A stretch of 64,000 bases of DNA. Source: Echinococcus granulosus (lineage: Eukaryota; Platyhelminthes; Cestoda; Cyclophyllidea; Taeniidae). The position numbers and the translations under genes are program-made. The notes under the pieces are model-generated. The model was not told the origin of the DNA, did not search any database, and saw only the letters and a list, made by a program, of their open reading frames with translations. How positions within the stretch are numbered: the first letter of the stretch is position 1; each line of letters begins with the position of its first letter. The stretch is from assembly GCF_000524195.1 (NCBI RefSeq), contig NW_020170416.1:627362-691361 (forward strand). Direction: 5' to 3'. Of the stretch, positions 13,801-23,993 are shown piece by piece.

Positions 13801-16800
13801 TGTTAGGTCGAGTTTTTATTCCTGCTACGGCTGTGACCTTCAAGTCTCCCCCTAAGATGCTGCATAATGTATCATACTGTAATTAACCGGATCAGGGTAA
13901 CTTGGGCCCTTGCTTGGTTGAGGCTGAAGTGGTGTCGTACCAGACTGCCTACTTGGCGTTAAGTTTATTGTAGCTGCATTTTCTGATGCGGAGAACTGAA
14001 CCTGAGACAAGAAGTCAGGTTTTTTTTCTCATTAAAGCGCCAGCACACTGCTGATAACGGAATGAATGAACGAAAGATCAACTAGAGGCGGGGGAGGGGT
14101 TAGCCGGGTAGGCGGATGAATAGGTAAGGGGACTAGTGAAGATATTTGTAAGTATACTTAAAGCCATCGCAGTTAATCCGCTATCACTGCGAAAAGTTTT
14201 AAACGCATCGGCGTGGCGAAAGGCAGGCGTAGACATCACCACTCTGCTTTGTGATCTTGCTTGTGTGTGTGTGTGTGTACGCTTGTGTACTTTAGCATCA
14301 CGCTTCTCTCGCCCTCTGATGCGCAAGTGATCACTAGCTCAGCTGAAGGTATTTTTACTTTTGTTAATTATCTCACCTCCAGATTATCACAAAAGGCAGT
14401 GAGGGGATGTGTCTTGCCATCCACATTGTTAAACTTGACAAACCCCATTGATACCATCAAACAGCGGCTTGTTTCGACATCTCCTTGCTTTTTAGTAACA
14501 GGCGAATAATTGTGTCGTTTCTTAAAAGTAAATTTTTATTTTTATTTCCCTATTTCATACATTGGCGAATCTCGGGGGCAACTGAATGGCAGTGATTGTT
14601 CGGTTGATTGGATCACTCAATTGAGACTCTGCAAAGGGCTACTCTAGCTGGACAGTAACCTGTAAAAGAGGCAGTGTTTAACTTTTCCAGTAAATAACTA
14701 ATTTCAAAGGGTATTCGAGCACTTTATGCAAGTTGAGTGAAACCCTGGTGCTGTCGAAAGCCTCCACCTTCTGTGCTGTAATATCAAGGCTGGAGGGCAG
14801 TGCTCAAAGTGATTGACGTCCCCTCTGCCACCCATCAATTTCATTCATTTAATGACCTGTCTCTTCTGCGGTTCAAGGAGGATGTATCCTTTCCCACTAG
14901 AACTACTTCCGGGTATCATTCCACTCGCATAATACATTGTCCATCTTTAAATGTGAGATCGCCATTTGTGTTGAAAACTGGTGTAGCTCCATCATGCAGC
15001 CTGCTCACATTCGAAAGTGACGCAAAGTTTATTACTCATGATTTGATGAGGCTTCTGTTAAAGCTGCAGAGGTGATACCCACGATTAAAAACACCAAGAT
15101 ATTTAAATAATAATTCATTTGAAGGCCAGGATTGCTCTATGCGAATTGGTGTAGTGAAGCCTGTTTTGTATTTCATCCTCCATCACAACTACCACATTAA
15201 CATCCACCGTCACGTATATGTGGCACCTCCATTTTTTAAAACCTGACCCTGGCGTCAAATGTGTTACTCACAATCGTCAGTTTATGACAAGTGGTTGCAT
15301 TGACTTGTGCTACAAACAAGTTGATGGGGCAATTTACGTTAGTCAAGATGTGGAGGTGGCGTTTTGGAAGATGACAACTTTATTATAGGCAACATCTGAC
15401 ACTGACAACGAACCAACGTCAGCCTCTAGAGTCATCGTCATTTTGAAATCCTCGTGTAAAAGTCAGCTTACAAATCGGTCTGCTCTCCCTCCGCCCAATA
15501 ATCCGAAGTGACCACGAGAACTGACGGCTGAGCGCCTCATTTTCTGTGGCTCTATTGCTTAAGCATTGGCTGAAGGGTAAACAAATAAGTTTGTGCCGTT
15601 TTTAAAGCAGTTAGCATTGCCCTGTGTACAATCCTCTGCTGAAGAGACCAGCTTGCTGTACACACCACCTTTACAGCGAACACTTCCTCTCCAAAAGCCA
15701 GAAATTTAGCCCAATTACTTCCTTATTTCCCTACTGTCTACGCTCTTTCAGATGTCATTGGATGACAACGTAATGTCCAAAAAGTGAGAATGTGGAGGTC
15801 CCACTTTGTCTCCCTTTGAATGATTCAGCACCAGAATTAGATTTTGGACGATTTCTTCTGCTCCCCCACCTCTTGGATTAAATTTGATTTGTAAGGCAGG
15901 CCATTCCGAATCGCGTCGGTTTTAATTAATACTTTCTGAGGGTTGAAATGGTAGAGGGCAAAGTGAGGGGTTCTGGATCGAGAGACTGGCGTGTACCTAT
16001 GCTTTATACTACGTGCACATCAACAGTCGTCTACACGTTCCAGGCAGTCATAGCAATGAGTTACACGAATCTTTTATGCCACCTGATGGTGGGGATATTT
16101 AGTAGCTGTTTCACGGAGGCGTCAAGCATTAAATTAATCAACTGTTATCAGTTTGGGTAAGATGAGAGGTTTAACAATCTGGTAGAGTAGTGAAAACTGT
16201 GTCTAGGCGGCCTTATTTTGGAAGTAAATATTTTTTCCCAAGATTTGGGACCTACTATTGCCCCCTGTTTGTTATTTCAAGAGGGGTCATCCACTTTTCC
16301 CAACTGTATAAGCACTCTCCTTATCTGGGAGAGTACAACGGTCCTGTAATTCCTTGCTTCATATTTAGCAAACGCTGAATGGTAAATCTTTTTTTGGCTC
16401 TGTGGATCCACTACTTATTATGCATGATGATCGTGCGCTCGCAAAATATGCAAATGGACCTTTTGATGTGTTAATCACCTGCTTCTAAGCAAGTGCCTTC
16501 TTAGATGTGCCATTACCGTGAATCACGGTCGCATATTAACTTGATGGAAGGTGGAAGGTGTGAGTGGTAGTAATAGGAATTCCCTTCCTACTGACACTTC
16601 GTCTTCCTGACACTTATCTACCGTCTGTTGAAAGACTGTTCCAGAGGAAAATGGACCGCTGCAACGCCTTGGATTGTTTGCTACTCTTGTCTGGTGAACT
16701 ATTTGTCATAATTCCTTTCCTGTCCAATTTTATTACCGTTTGAGGACTAATGGGATGTGATTTTACTCTCTTCGGATCAAATGCATCACTACTATCCCTA

Positions 16801-19039
16801 TTCCATTGATATGAACCTAACCACTACCTTTTTCATCCTACGGCTTGGTGTCATCACAAGTTTCACAGATTGCTAGAGGATGTGTACCACCCATACGTGC
16901 AAATCCTAGCAGCGATGTGTTAACAAGCTTTGAAAGGCATTTTTTTGTGTGCATGGATGGGTGAATTCATCGCCTAATATCAAAACCTTTTTAAGAGACA
17001 TTTTTGCGAGTGAAATGCAATGTCGCCTGTTCCATACATAGCAATGAAGCGCTCCCACCAATAGTTACGATAGCATCTGTGCTACGGTTGATTTATGGAC
17101 TGCAGTTTAATTCCACCAAAACTTAATCCAATGCTCATCTATAGAGCCCACGAGTGTGGAGGAAGTCGAACTAATAGCATAAGAAGGGCCTAGGCGTAGT
17201 TCAACACCGCCTATGCAAGCCCCACCGAATTGGGATGGCAGTGGGCACTGTAATAGCCGTACAGGTATACATGCCTTGCTTCGCTTAGAACACTTTTGGC
17301 GCTGTTAGTGAAGAAACCGTCACCACAACATCCGGGTGACTTGAAATTGACCACTTTCCCTGCGTAGATCCATTTAAAGGATGGATGGTGTTCTCCATGG
17401 AAGCGCCTCCATCACCCCAATAGCTTTTTGGAGAGACAGCTCTTTTAGTAAATGCGGTACCCCGTATTCCTGTCCCTACTCCAACTCTACCGCCACCCTA
17501 ATGGTGCCTTGCCACGTATCTGAGAGGTTTCTAGCTTCTTGCAACATTTGAGAGTGACGTCTCTCACATTTACTGGTCAAATTGGTTTCAAACTCGCCCT
17601 GGCACATTTTCGGCCATCGTGCTAAACTTGAGATCGGGGTAGCTATCGAATACCAGGATACCCTCGAGAGCTCGCGCTGTAAATGTGCACAGGCCTACCT
17701 ACCTAGCATTAGTAGCCAGTCACTGAAATCATGAATAATGCCGTTCTCGAAGTTGCTTCACCAAAGCTTCTGTCAAGGTGGTAAGAGGTCCGAGAAAGCA
17801 GAAGCCTGATTGGGACTATCAGGCCTCTACTCCACAGGCGGGGCGACTGCAAAGGATGAAAACCTGCTGAGGAACGGGTTTTCTCGACTGTTTGTCATGG
17901 GCAAAGCTTCTTAGTCGGGGTAGATCCATTTACATTCAGAGATGAACGCCTTCCTGGTTTGGATTATTACCTCTCTTTCCTCACTGGTTACGCCAGAGAA
18001 TTTGAGAATAGTCGTATGGATGCACCCTCTTTGTGTAAAAGATACTCTCTCTCTCCCTCTCTCGGTGTCCATTAATCCTTCCTTATTCCAACATAAAATC
18101 TGCTCTCCTTTGTTTAGCATCAATTTCTTCCTTTCAATAGTTAGCGATACGAAGGGCCCAGAAGCGTCAAAAGACGCGCATCAGCTGTCGGCTTTTGCTC
18201 TTCTCTGGGGCAGTGCTTTCATTTCCAGCGACTCGTCGGATATCTGTGGCGGCAGGAATCAGTCCAAGGCAGCACTCCAACTCACTGACGTATATCCACT
18301 GGTGTGCTGGGTTCTGCGCATACCTAATCCATGGCTCCACTGGGGTCGCTTGGCACGAGTTACCCACCTCCTTCGCCAACCGCCCTTCCCCTCCCAGGTG
18401 GAGGAGTTTGAGAAGCGGTCAAGAGCATGGAGCACTTTGGCAGTTGGTGTCGGGGGTAGATTTGGAGTCTCGAAGGGAACTTTTCTTGCTGGTGAGTGGA
18501 TACAGAAGTGGCACTTTAATAAGAGATGCTGTGGAGGTACTACGCGCATTGGCGAATGGCTTGCCTTGGTACTCTTGGCCAATCTAAGCACCATTTGTCG
18601 AGGTGGCAGTCAATAGGGGTAATGAGATCTAAAGGTTAAGACAACTTTAACTTCCTTTAACCCAGGTGGCCTCATATGCGCCTTCGTGGTGGTTTTCGGC
18701 ATCCTTTTTGTGGTTTGCGCAATCAAGGTGAATCGACGCTACCGACGCATGCCCAGTGCCGGCGACAGTTTCGGTGGGGCACGCTACCACAGACGTCGTG
18801 TTCCTCGCGTCTGGCCTGCCTCCTCTGCCTACACCTATGCCACGCGCGACCAACGGCTCCTTAGCGGTGCTAATGGAGGTCAGGACACCGAGACGACGGA
18901 GGAGGAGGAGGTGTTGATAAATAACGACGTCCTCACTCGAAGCTGTCGTCTTGGTGACGCTGAGGCCTTCATTCAAATGCTTCACAGTCCCTCCGCGAGT
19001 CCTATACCGCGGACGATGCCGGCACTGAGTAGAGCATAA
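10831..19039 (+). CDS. ENPP-family type I membrane protein, predicted catalytically inactive
   Basis: Five exons with matching phases: 10831-11698, 11766-11921, 11978-12101, 18145-18491 and 18666-19039, about 622 residues. A hydrophobic signal peptide lies at residues 21-38 (Met21 is an alternative start). ENPP landmarks are clear. One is EPLWLTNQRHGMRSASFFWP at about 133-152. Others are a segment ending PPYYLIAKPG, and the end-of-domain segment LTDVYPLVCWVLRIPNP followed by an RVTHLL element. A transmembrane helix (about 499-518) and a roughly 100-residue cytoplasmic tail with an acidic TEEEE patch follow, as in ENPP4/5. The family hydrolyses phosphodiester or pyrophosphate bonds outside the cell using two zinc ions. 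Here the DG metal site reads AE (55-56), the EPDxxGH site reads PSPFHEK, the DHGM site reads GGTAAV, and GDHG is not found. A threonine (92) sits near the nucleophile position. The middle junction across 6 kb is inferred from phase and homology. Confidence 0.78.
12102..18144 (+). other. Large intron 3 of the ENPP-like gene
   Basis: The donor is GTACGT after exon 3 (phase 2) and the acceptor is TTAG before the exon at 18145. About 6 kb. It contains an AATAAA at 12839-12844 and scattered short open frames without family similarity. An alternative acceptor at 12177 would end the protein early (stop 12245-12247), giving a soluble short form. I treat this as less likely, because the 18145 exon carries the missing end of the ENPP domain in a compatible phase. 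Confidence 0.6.
14262..14278. repeat. (TG)n microsatellite
   Basis: Uninterrupted TG dinucleotides within the large ENPP intron. Confidence 0.9.
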
Positions 19040-19648
19040 TTTGGTCACAGATGGTGTTGACTTGTGCTTTCCTTTGTCTTGCATTCTTTCTTTTCTTTCA
19101 CTTCTTTCTCATTCCCTCCTCTTGTGTGCTTTTTGCTATCGCTGTGATATGCCTTTTGTGGTTATTTTCTGACTTATTGGATGCTTTTGAGGCTTTGACA
19201 AGTTGTCAAACATCGTGTCTACTGTCTGTGGAGGTGCTTGCGTGTAGGCGATTTTCTAGGCCTTTGGTTTGGGGTGATACTCTTCAGACGGTCGTCTATT
19301 GGCCAGTCGGACTCACCTTGCCAGGCGCTCTGTTCTACACTTCGAATTACTAGTAGTTTGAAGAAAGCTGCTCTGAAGTACAGTCCATTTAAGAGGCGGT
19401 GCCTATAGGTCGTAACTTATGTCAAGAATGTTGACAATGAGGGTAAGGAGTAGGGATGGTTGACGTGAAGCATCAGAACGGTGAAGAGTTCGGAATAGAG
19501 CAGCCTAGTTTGACACACTGTTGCGGTCTTCCAGAATCTTCTCAGCAGTTTCAGTGGTTTTGACTGTTGCGTGAATGTGTGCATGATTGACATGAGCAGG
19601 ACTGAGAGGCCTCGGCGTCCCGCCTAGGGGAGTGAGGTCTATGGAGGT

Positions 19649-19730
19649 CGGATAGCTCAGGTGGTTGAACTCTCAATTAAGCAGTTAATAGTACGCACTT
19701 TAAAATCATCAGGCAATACTGAATGGGTCT
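19649..19730 (+). repeat. tRNA-like A-box element, possible SINE relic
   Basis: TAGCTCAGGTGGTT matches the internal A box of RNA polymerase III tRNA promoters, preceded by seven bases in the acceptor-stem position. The D-stem pairing is imperfect and no clear B box (GGTTCGAATCC) or full cloverleaf follows. It is therefore not a functional tRNA gene; it may be a SINE head or a chance match. Confidence 0.3.
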
Positions 19731-19843
19731 CACCAGAATTTCGTTACATATCTTCAGAAGCTAGAATCATCTGTCAACAGGGAATTCAGCACTAAAGTAG
19801 GCGGTCATCTCACATCCGCATGGGTTGGCCGATCTGCAGGCCG

Positions 19844-19910
19844 CTGAATACTTTGTCAGTAGTTTGACAGCAAAATGATACGCTTCATTCATGATCCTTA
19901 AAAACACTGA
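19844..19910 (+). repeat. Diverged direct repeat, copy 1
   Basis: Shares the core CTTTGTCAGTAGTT and the following TTCATT/AAT pattern with the copy at 20045-20110, at the same spacing. Confidence 0.55.
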
Positions 19911-20044
19911 ACTTCTTACCGTCTAGGCCTTTTAAGGGTTACATAGCAAATTTTAAGTGGTTGAAAGAACTGCCAACAGATAATTTGTTACTATAGTGAG
20001 TTGTTATCCCATATTGTCCTCAGTGGCTGCCCTCCTCCATGCCA

Positions 20045-20110
20045 CTGAATTCTTTGTCAGTAGTTCGACGACGAGATGGAATATTTCATTAATAATCCCT
20101 CAAATACTGC
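20045..20110 (+). repeat. Diverged direct repeat, copy 2
   Basis: Partner of 19844-19910, about 200 bp downstream and in the same orientation. Similarity extends for about 65 bp with several substitutions. Confidence 0.55.
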
Positions 20111-20690
20111 AAAGTAGTGGGAGCTTTTTTACTACCCAGTAATAACGAAGAGTCACAGGGTAGGGACTGTGGCAGTGGCATTCCCACAAAAGGTGTGCCT
20201 AACGCATGCATCAGACGCATTCTCAACCACCGTCACGAAAGTGAGACATGCCAAGTGGAATCATGGATGAATTAAAAAAAACAGTTGAGAACCACTATTC
20301 CCCTTAATTCTATATTGATTCTACAATTCTGCTAACGAGTTTTACGTACATTTTTTAGTTGGGACATTCTTTTTACACACTAATGCTAATTTACATTTGG
20401 AGCCGTCTACCCGAAAGACATCAGTTGTATATCATCACCAACTTCAAATAAAATACTAGGAGCCAAAACTAACTATCTTTTCTAAGTAAAAGATTTTCAT
20501 GCAATTATCCACTTTACGACGTTTGCAAGGCATGCTAGATCATTTGAAAATCTGGAGGGGTGGATCACATGATAAGTGGGGGAAGGGGCATCATTGATTA
20601 GGCATTCAAACTTCGGAACCCGGAAGTCAAGTCCACAGACGGTGGTCTTCCCCTCTCCCAATTCGCTTACCTCAACAATTCGAATCAAGA

Positions 20691-21932
20691 ATGAACATGC
20701 CACAGTCCTCGAGTACCAACCAATGTAACGGGCAGCCGTGCTGCGGTCAGTCGCGGTGTCCCACCTCCTTCTGCTCGCCCCAAGTCACAACCGGGTGCAC
20801 GCCTCCTCGAAATGTTACTGGAATACTGATGCCAACAATCGCAGGAGGCAGGCATATGTGTCTAAAACCTAGCCTCTCCTGCGGTGTCTACGGTAATCCT
20901 CAACCCTGCCAGTCGGAGAAACTGGAGGAGTGCCAGGTAGAGGAGAAGAAACCGGCAAAAAAGGAGTCCCCACCTCCACCCCCACCGGTAAAAGACCCAT
21001 GTGCACCTGCAAAGCGTCTGGATCCCTGTCCCCCCAAGTATCCTGGGCTGGAAAAATGTGGGGCCAATCGACCTCCACAGACGCAGCAGAAGGCTTCACC
21101 CTCCAGGAAGGAGTGTCCTCCACCCAAGCCTGCCGCAGCCTCAAGAGAAAGGTGTCCCCCTGCTCAGCCTATGCAACCGGTAGCCAGAGACAATTGCGCA
21201 CCCCAGAAGAGTACTGCGAGTTACAACTGTTCTCCTCAACGCAATGCTGCAAAAGGAGGAAAACGAAACGTCGGTGCACTAAGAGAATGCGCCACACCCG
21301 AACGCGCATCCCCGACTCGTTCATCGATTGCGGAATCCCCTATTAGCCCAATGAACCGCGTCTGTTCCCCTCCCAACTATCAGGTTTGTGCCCCACCACA
21401 AGCCGAAGATCCGAGGGTGAATAAGACCTGCCCCCCCACCACTTACGTGCCCCAAATGGACTACTGTGCTGACAACACGAGGGATAATCGGCAGAGTCCA
21501 ATGAATTCGGAGTGTATGATCGCTACACCGCCACCTCCGGATATGCGGTGTATCACGGAGGAAGTGAATAGGAGGATAATGCAGTTGGGAAAGGAGTGTT
21601 CGGCAAACTCGGGAATGCCAAAAACCCCTGTGAATAAGCCACAACACGCCTGCGAAGCGTATGCGTCGGGAGCTGCTGCGTGTTCGGAGCCTCAGCCTGC
21701 ACCTCGAATGTGCCAGCAGATGGCGGAGAGACAGACGCCAACCAACAACCAATGCCAATCGCAACCACCAGCCAACTGTGCCCCGCAGCGACCACAGCCG
21801 CCGAACCAGTGGGGGATGGACAATTGTTCACCCCAACGAACACCCAATCGGAGTCCCCCATCAAGAACTAACAATAACATACAGCACGAGGACGATAACG
21901 GCGTGATGGATAACTCGTACTGCCAGAATTAG
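20691..21932 (+). CDS. Cysteine- and proline-rich protein, intronless, unknown function
   Basis: A single uninterrupted frame of 413 codons from ATG 20691 (in-frame stop upstream at 20595) to TAG 21930-21932. By hand count there are about 32 cysteines, spread along the whole length and usually next to Pro, Ala-Pro or Ser-Pro: NCAPQ, NCSPQ, ECPPP, RCPPA and TCPPT recur as loose repeats. The protein is rich in Pro, Asn, Gln and Ser and poor in hydrophobic residues. It has no signal peptide or membrane segment, so it looks intrinsically disordered. A polyproline run (about 91-97) sits between lysine-rich segments. I do not recognise the family. By analogy with other Cys/Pro-rich proteins it might be a structural protein cross-linked by disulfides, such as a sperm, eggshell or cuticular component. 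That is inference only. An AATAAA lies about 300 nt after the stop. Confidence 0.8.
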   Translation: MNMPQSSSTNQCNGQPCCGQSRCPTSFCSPQVTTGCTPPRNVTGILMPTIAGGRHMCLKPSLSCGVYGNPQPCQSEKLEECQVEEKKPAKKESPPPPPPVKDPCAPAKRLDPCPPKYPGLEKCGANRPPQTQQKASPSRKECPPPKPAAASRERCPPAQPMQPVARDNCAPQKSTASYNCSPQRNAAKGGKRNVGALRECATPERASPTRSSIAESPISPMNRVCSPPNYQVCAPPQAEDPRVNKTCPPTTYVPQMDYCADNTRDNRQSPMNSECMIATPPPPDMRCITEEVNRRIMQLGKECSANSGMPKTPVNKPQHACEAYASGAAACSEPQPAPRMCQQMAERQTPTNNQCQSQPPANCAPQRPQPPNQWGMDNCSPQRTPNRSPPSRTNNNIQHEDDNGVMDNSYCQN

Positions 21933-22168
21933 GGAGCGTCGCTTAGCATCGCGCATTCTCAATGATGGCTATTATTTATGGTTTAATCAACTCGGTTGTG
22001 AAGTTAAGCCAAAAATAGGAGCTAATTCATTTAAAAGGAAATATCTCCATCATCTTAAAATTTTGTGTTGAGTGCCTATTTAATGAATACATATTATTTC
22101 TTACCCTTTATAGTCCGCCTCTTGTGTTGGGAAAGACCACTAGTAATCCTTGTGATGGGGCACAACCG

Positions 22169-22191
22169 CCTACTTATAGTTAATAAGTAGG
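22169..22191 (+). other. Short hairpin in the putative 3' UTR
   Basis: CCTACTTAT and ATAAGTAGG form a perfect 9-bp stem around a 5-nt loop, downstream of the Cys/Pro-rich gene and upstream of its likely polyadenylation signal. Confidence 0.5.
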
Positions 22192-22232
22192 ATGGACCAA
22201 GAGCCAATAGTGGGAATCAGTGTGCGGTTGGT

Positions 22233-22238
22233 AATAAA
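22233..22238 (+). promoter_or_regulatory. Polyadenylation signal AATAAA
   Basis: The first plausible signal downstream of the Cys/Pro-rich gene, about 300 nt after its stop. Confidence 0.5.
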
Positions 22239-22864
22239 GGTTGAGATCCTAGCCTCACGTTCTAGTTCGTTTTAAAATATCGGACATAATTTCTACTAAT
22301 AAAAATGCATGTTTTGCTGAGGGATGGCCCGGGGGACCACAGTTGATGAGTAGCACGTGTCCGCACATCCTCCCATAATCGCGTTACTAGAGGGCCAGAA
22401 ATAACCGGAATCCCAATCGATCAACTTCTAGCCATTGCTTCTCCATGACCCATAAACAGTCGCCTCACTTTAGATCGTAAGACTGTTGAATCACAGTCAC
22501 ACAGTGATCCCATGAGACCAACAAATCCCACCAGTGGAAAAAGACGCACAGCACATCGACATCTGGGTACCTTCCCTCGCAACTCAAGGACCCGTCAATC
22601 CGGGAAAGTAGAAGCGACACACCACCACCATGGAGAGGTGGGACAGGGCATCCAAGGAACCCATTGGAGAGGGGAGAGATATAAGAACACCAAATGGCTG
22701 CACAACGCACCAAGCCTAAGAACTGAGTTGAGGACCGATAAAATAAGCCTCTCTCCTGCGCATCCCTCCCGAATGGGCAAGTAGGAATTCCTAGAGCACA
22801 CGCACACATTCCAAACATTTCTTCAGAAAAGGCAGTGACAGCATTCCAGTGCGCAATACATATT

Positions 22865-23993
22865 TCAAATCATGGTTTTCAACAATTTGTTGATGTAGTT
22901 TTCCCGGTTACCAAAATCACCACCCTCAACAAAGTGTTTACCCTTCTTGCGGAAGCCACCCGTCGGATTGTTCAGCTTGAAACGCCAAAGGAAGGAAGAG
23001 GCCGTTTTGAAGTTGGGACCGACCGTGTAAATCTCGTGCACCAGGTCCTCCACACACAGAATTCCGAAACGGCCGAGCCTATGTTGGATGCGCTCGTTGG
23101 TAAGTGGCAGCCTCTGGCCACGAACTTTACAGAAACCGCGCTTATAAATGAGCCGTCGGACGGTTCTTAGAGAAGGATAACCCCAGGCGATGTAGGGGTC
23201 GATCAAGCGGAGCATGTTCAGCGTAGCCTAAACGATAGATGCACAAAGCACTCATACCTTGTTTAGGCGAACGAAAACACCATTGTTGATCTGCAAAAGG
23301 CGCATCAACTGAAGAGTCTTTCTAGGTTTGGGGTGAATCCCATTGATACCCCGAATCCTCACGACGAATGCAAGCTTGGGCTCGGCGGGAACATAGAAGT
23401 TTCCAGCCTTCTGGGCACTACGCATAAGATTAATCTCACGCTTGGCAGCACGTCTGTACTCCTAGAAACAATACAAAAAACGAAACAGAAAGCTTACAAT
23501 CAAGTGCTTCTGAGCGTGTTTGATGTAAATTTTCTTCAGACGAAGATACTTAAGACGTTTGATAACTTTTTTCTTGGCCTCAGATCTTATTCTGCGAGCG
23601 CGAATCATCTGCTTGTATTTAAGTTTCTCGGGCTTTTTTGGAACTTTCTTTTCACCAGCAGAAGACTTTTTCCCCTTTTCTTCTTCACCCAGCTTTCCAA
23701 TATCAGTTTTAGCAGATCCCTCAATCTCAACTGTAACTGACAGTGTGGTCTTAGCAGCACCGAGTTCTTCAACCTTAGCTGCAGGAGACTTCTCAGCCTT
23801 AGGGTGAGTAGGCTTTTTAAGCTTCGAAATACACTTGGAAGAAACAGGCTTCGTAGCGGCAACAGGGGGGCCACTCTCTGCCGCCTCAGTCTTAAGGGCA
23901 TCTTCTGCTTTTCTTGTTTCACTAAATTTCGAAAAAAATCACGTAATCCATTTAACAATTAAGCTTAGCCATGGACACCATCACTCACCTCAT
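22865..23993 (-). CDS. RPL7: 60S ribosomal protein L7 (uL30) with long N-terminal extension
   Basis: Four exons, read on the minus strand: 23993-23989 (ATG plus two bases), 23921-23498, 23461-23258 and 23227-22865. All have GT-AG introns of 67, 36 and 30 nt. The product is about 331 residues. The core is unmistakably eukaryotic L7: [79 protein letters not shown]7 is a structural protein of the large ribosomal subunit and belongs to the uL30 family. Human L7 is 248 residues; here about 84 extra residues precede the basic N-terminal helix. They are Lys-, Ala-, Pro- and Glu-rich, resembling a histone H1 tail. The gene converges on the Cys/Pro-rich gene. The tiny first coding exon is predicted from a perfect ATGAG-GTGAGT donor context. 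Confidence 0.95.

Larger units (their letters stand above)
19040..20690. other. Intergenic region with degenerate repeats
   Basis: The first part is a pyrimidine-rich likely 3' UTR of the ENPP-like gene. It is followed by a tRNA A-box-like sequence near 19650 and two diverged direct repeats (19844-19910 and 20045-20110). No coding exon is supported. Confidence 0.55.

Noticed and set aside
18195..18587. Overlapping 130-codon frame in the ENPP exon region
   Set aside because: Joining it to the next exon gives a stop almost at once. The other frame leads to a transmembrane helix and matches the family.
17942..18616. Separate gene starting with ATG at 17942
   Set aside because: The segment before 18145 is pyrimidine-rich intron-like sequence. 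The following region is ENPP C-terminus and fits as exon 4 of the upstream gene.
20869..21864. Several antisense frames over the Cys/Pro-rich gene
   Set aside because: They mirror the proline and cysteine codon bias of the plus-strand gene and have no family features.
23605..23958. 117-codon minus-strand frame over RPL7 exon 2
   Set aside because: It is a shadow frame of the RPL7 coding exon; the correct frame continues into the conserved L7 core.
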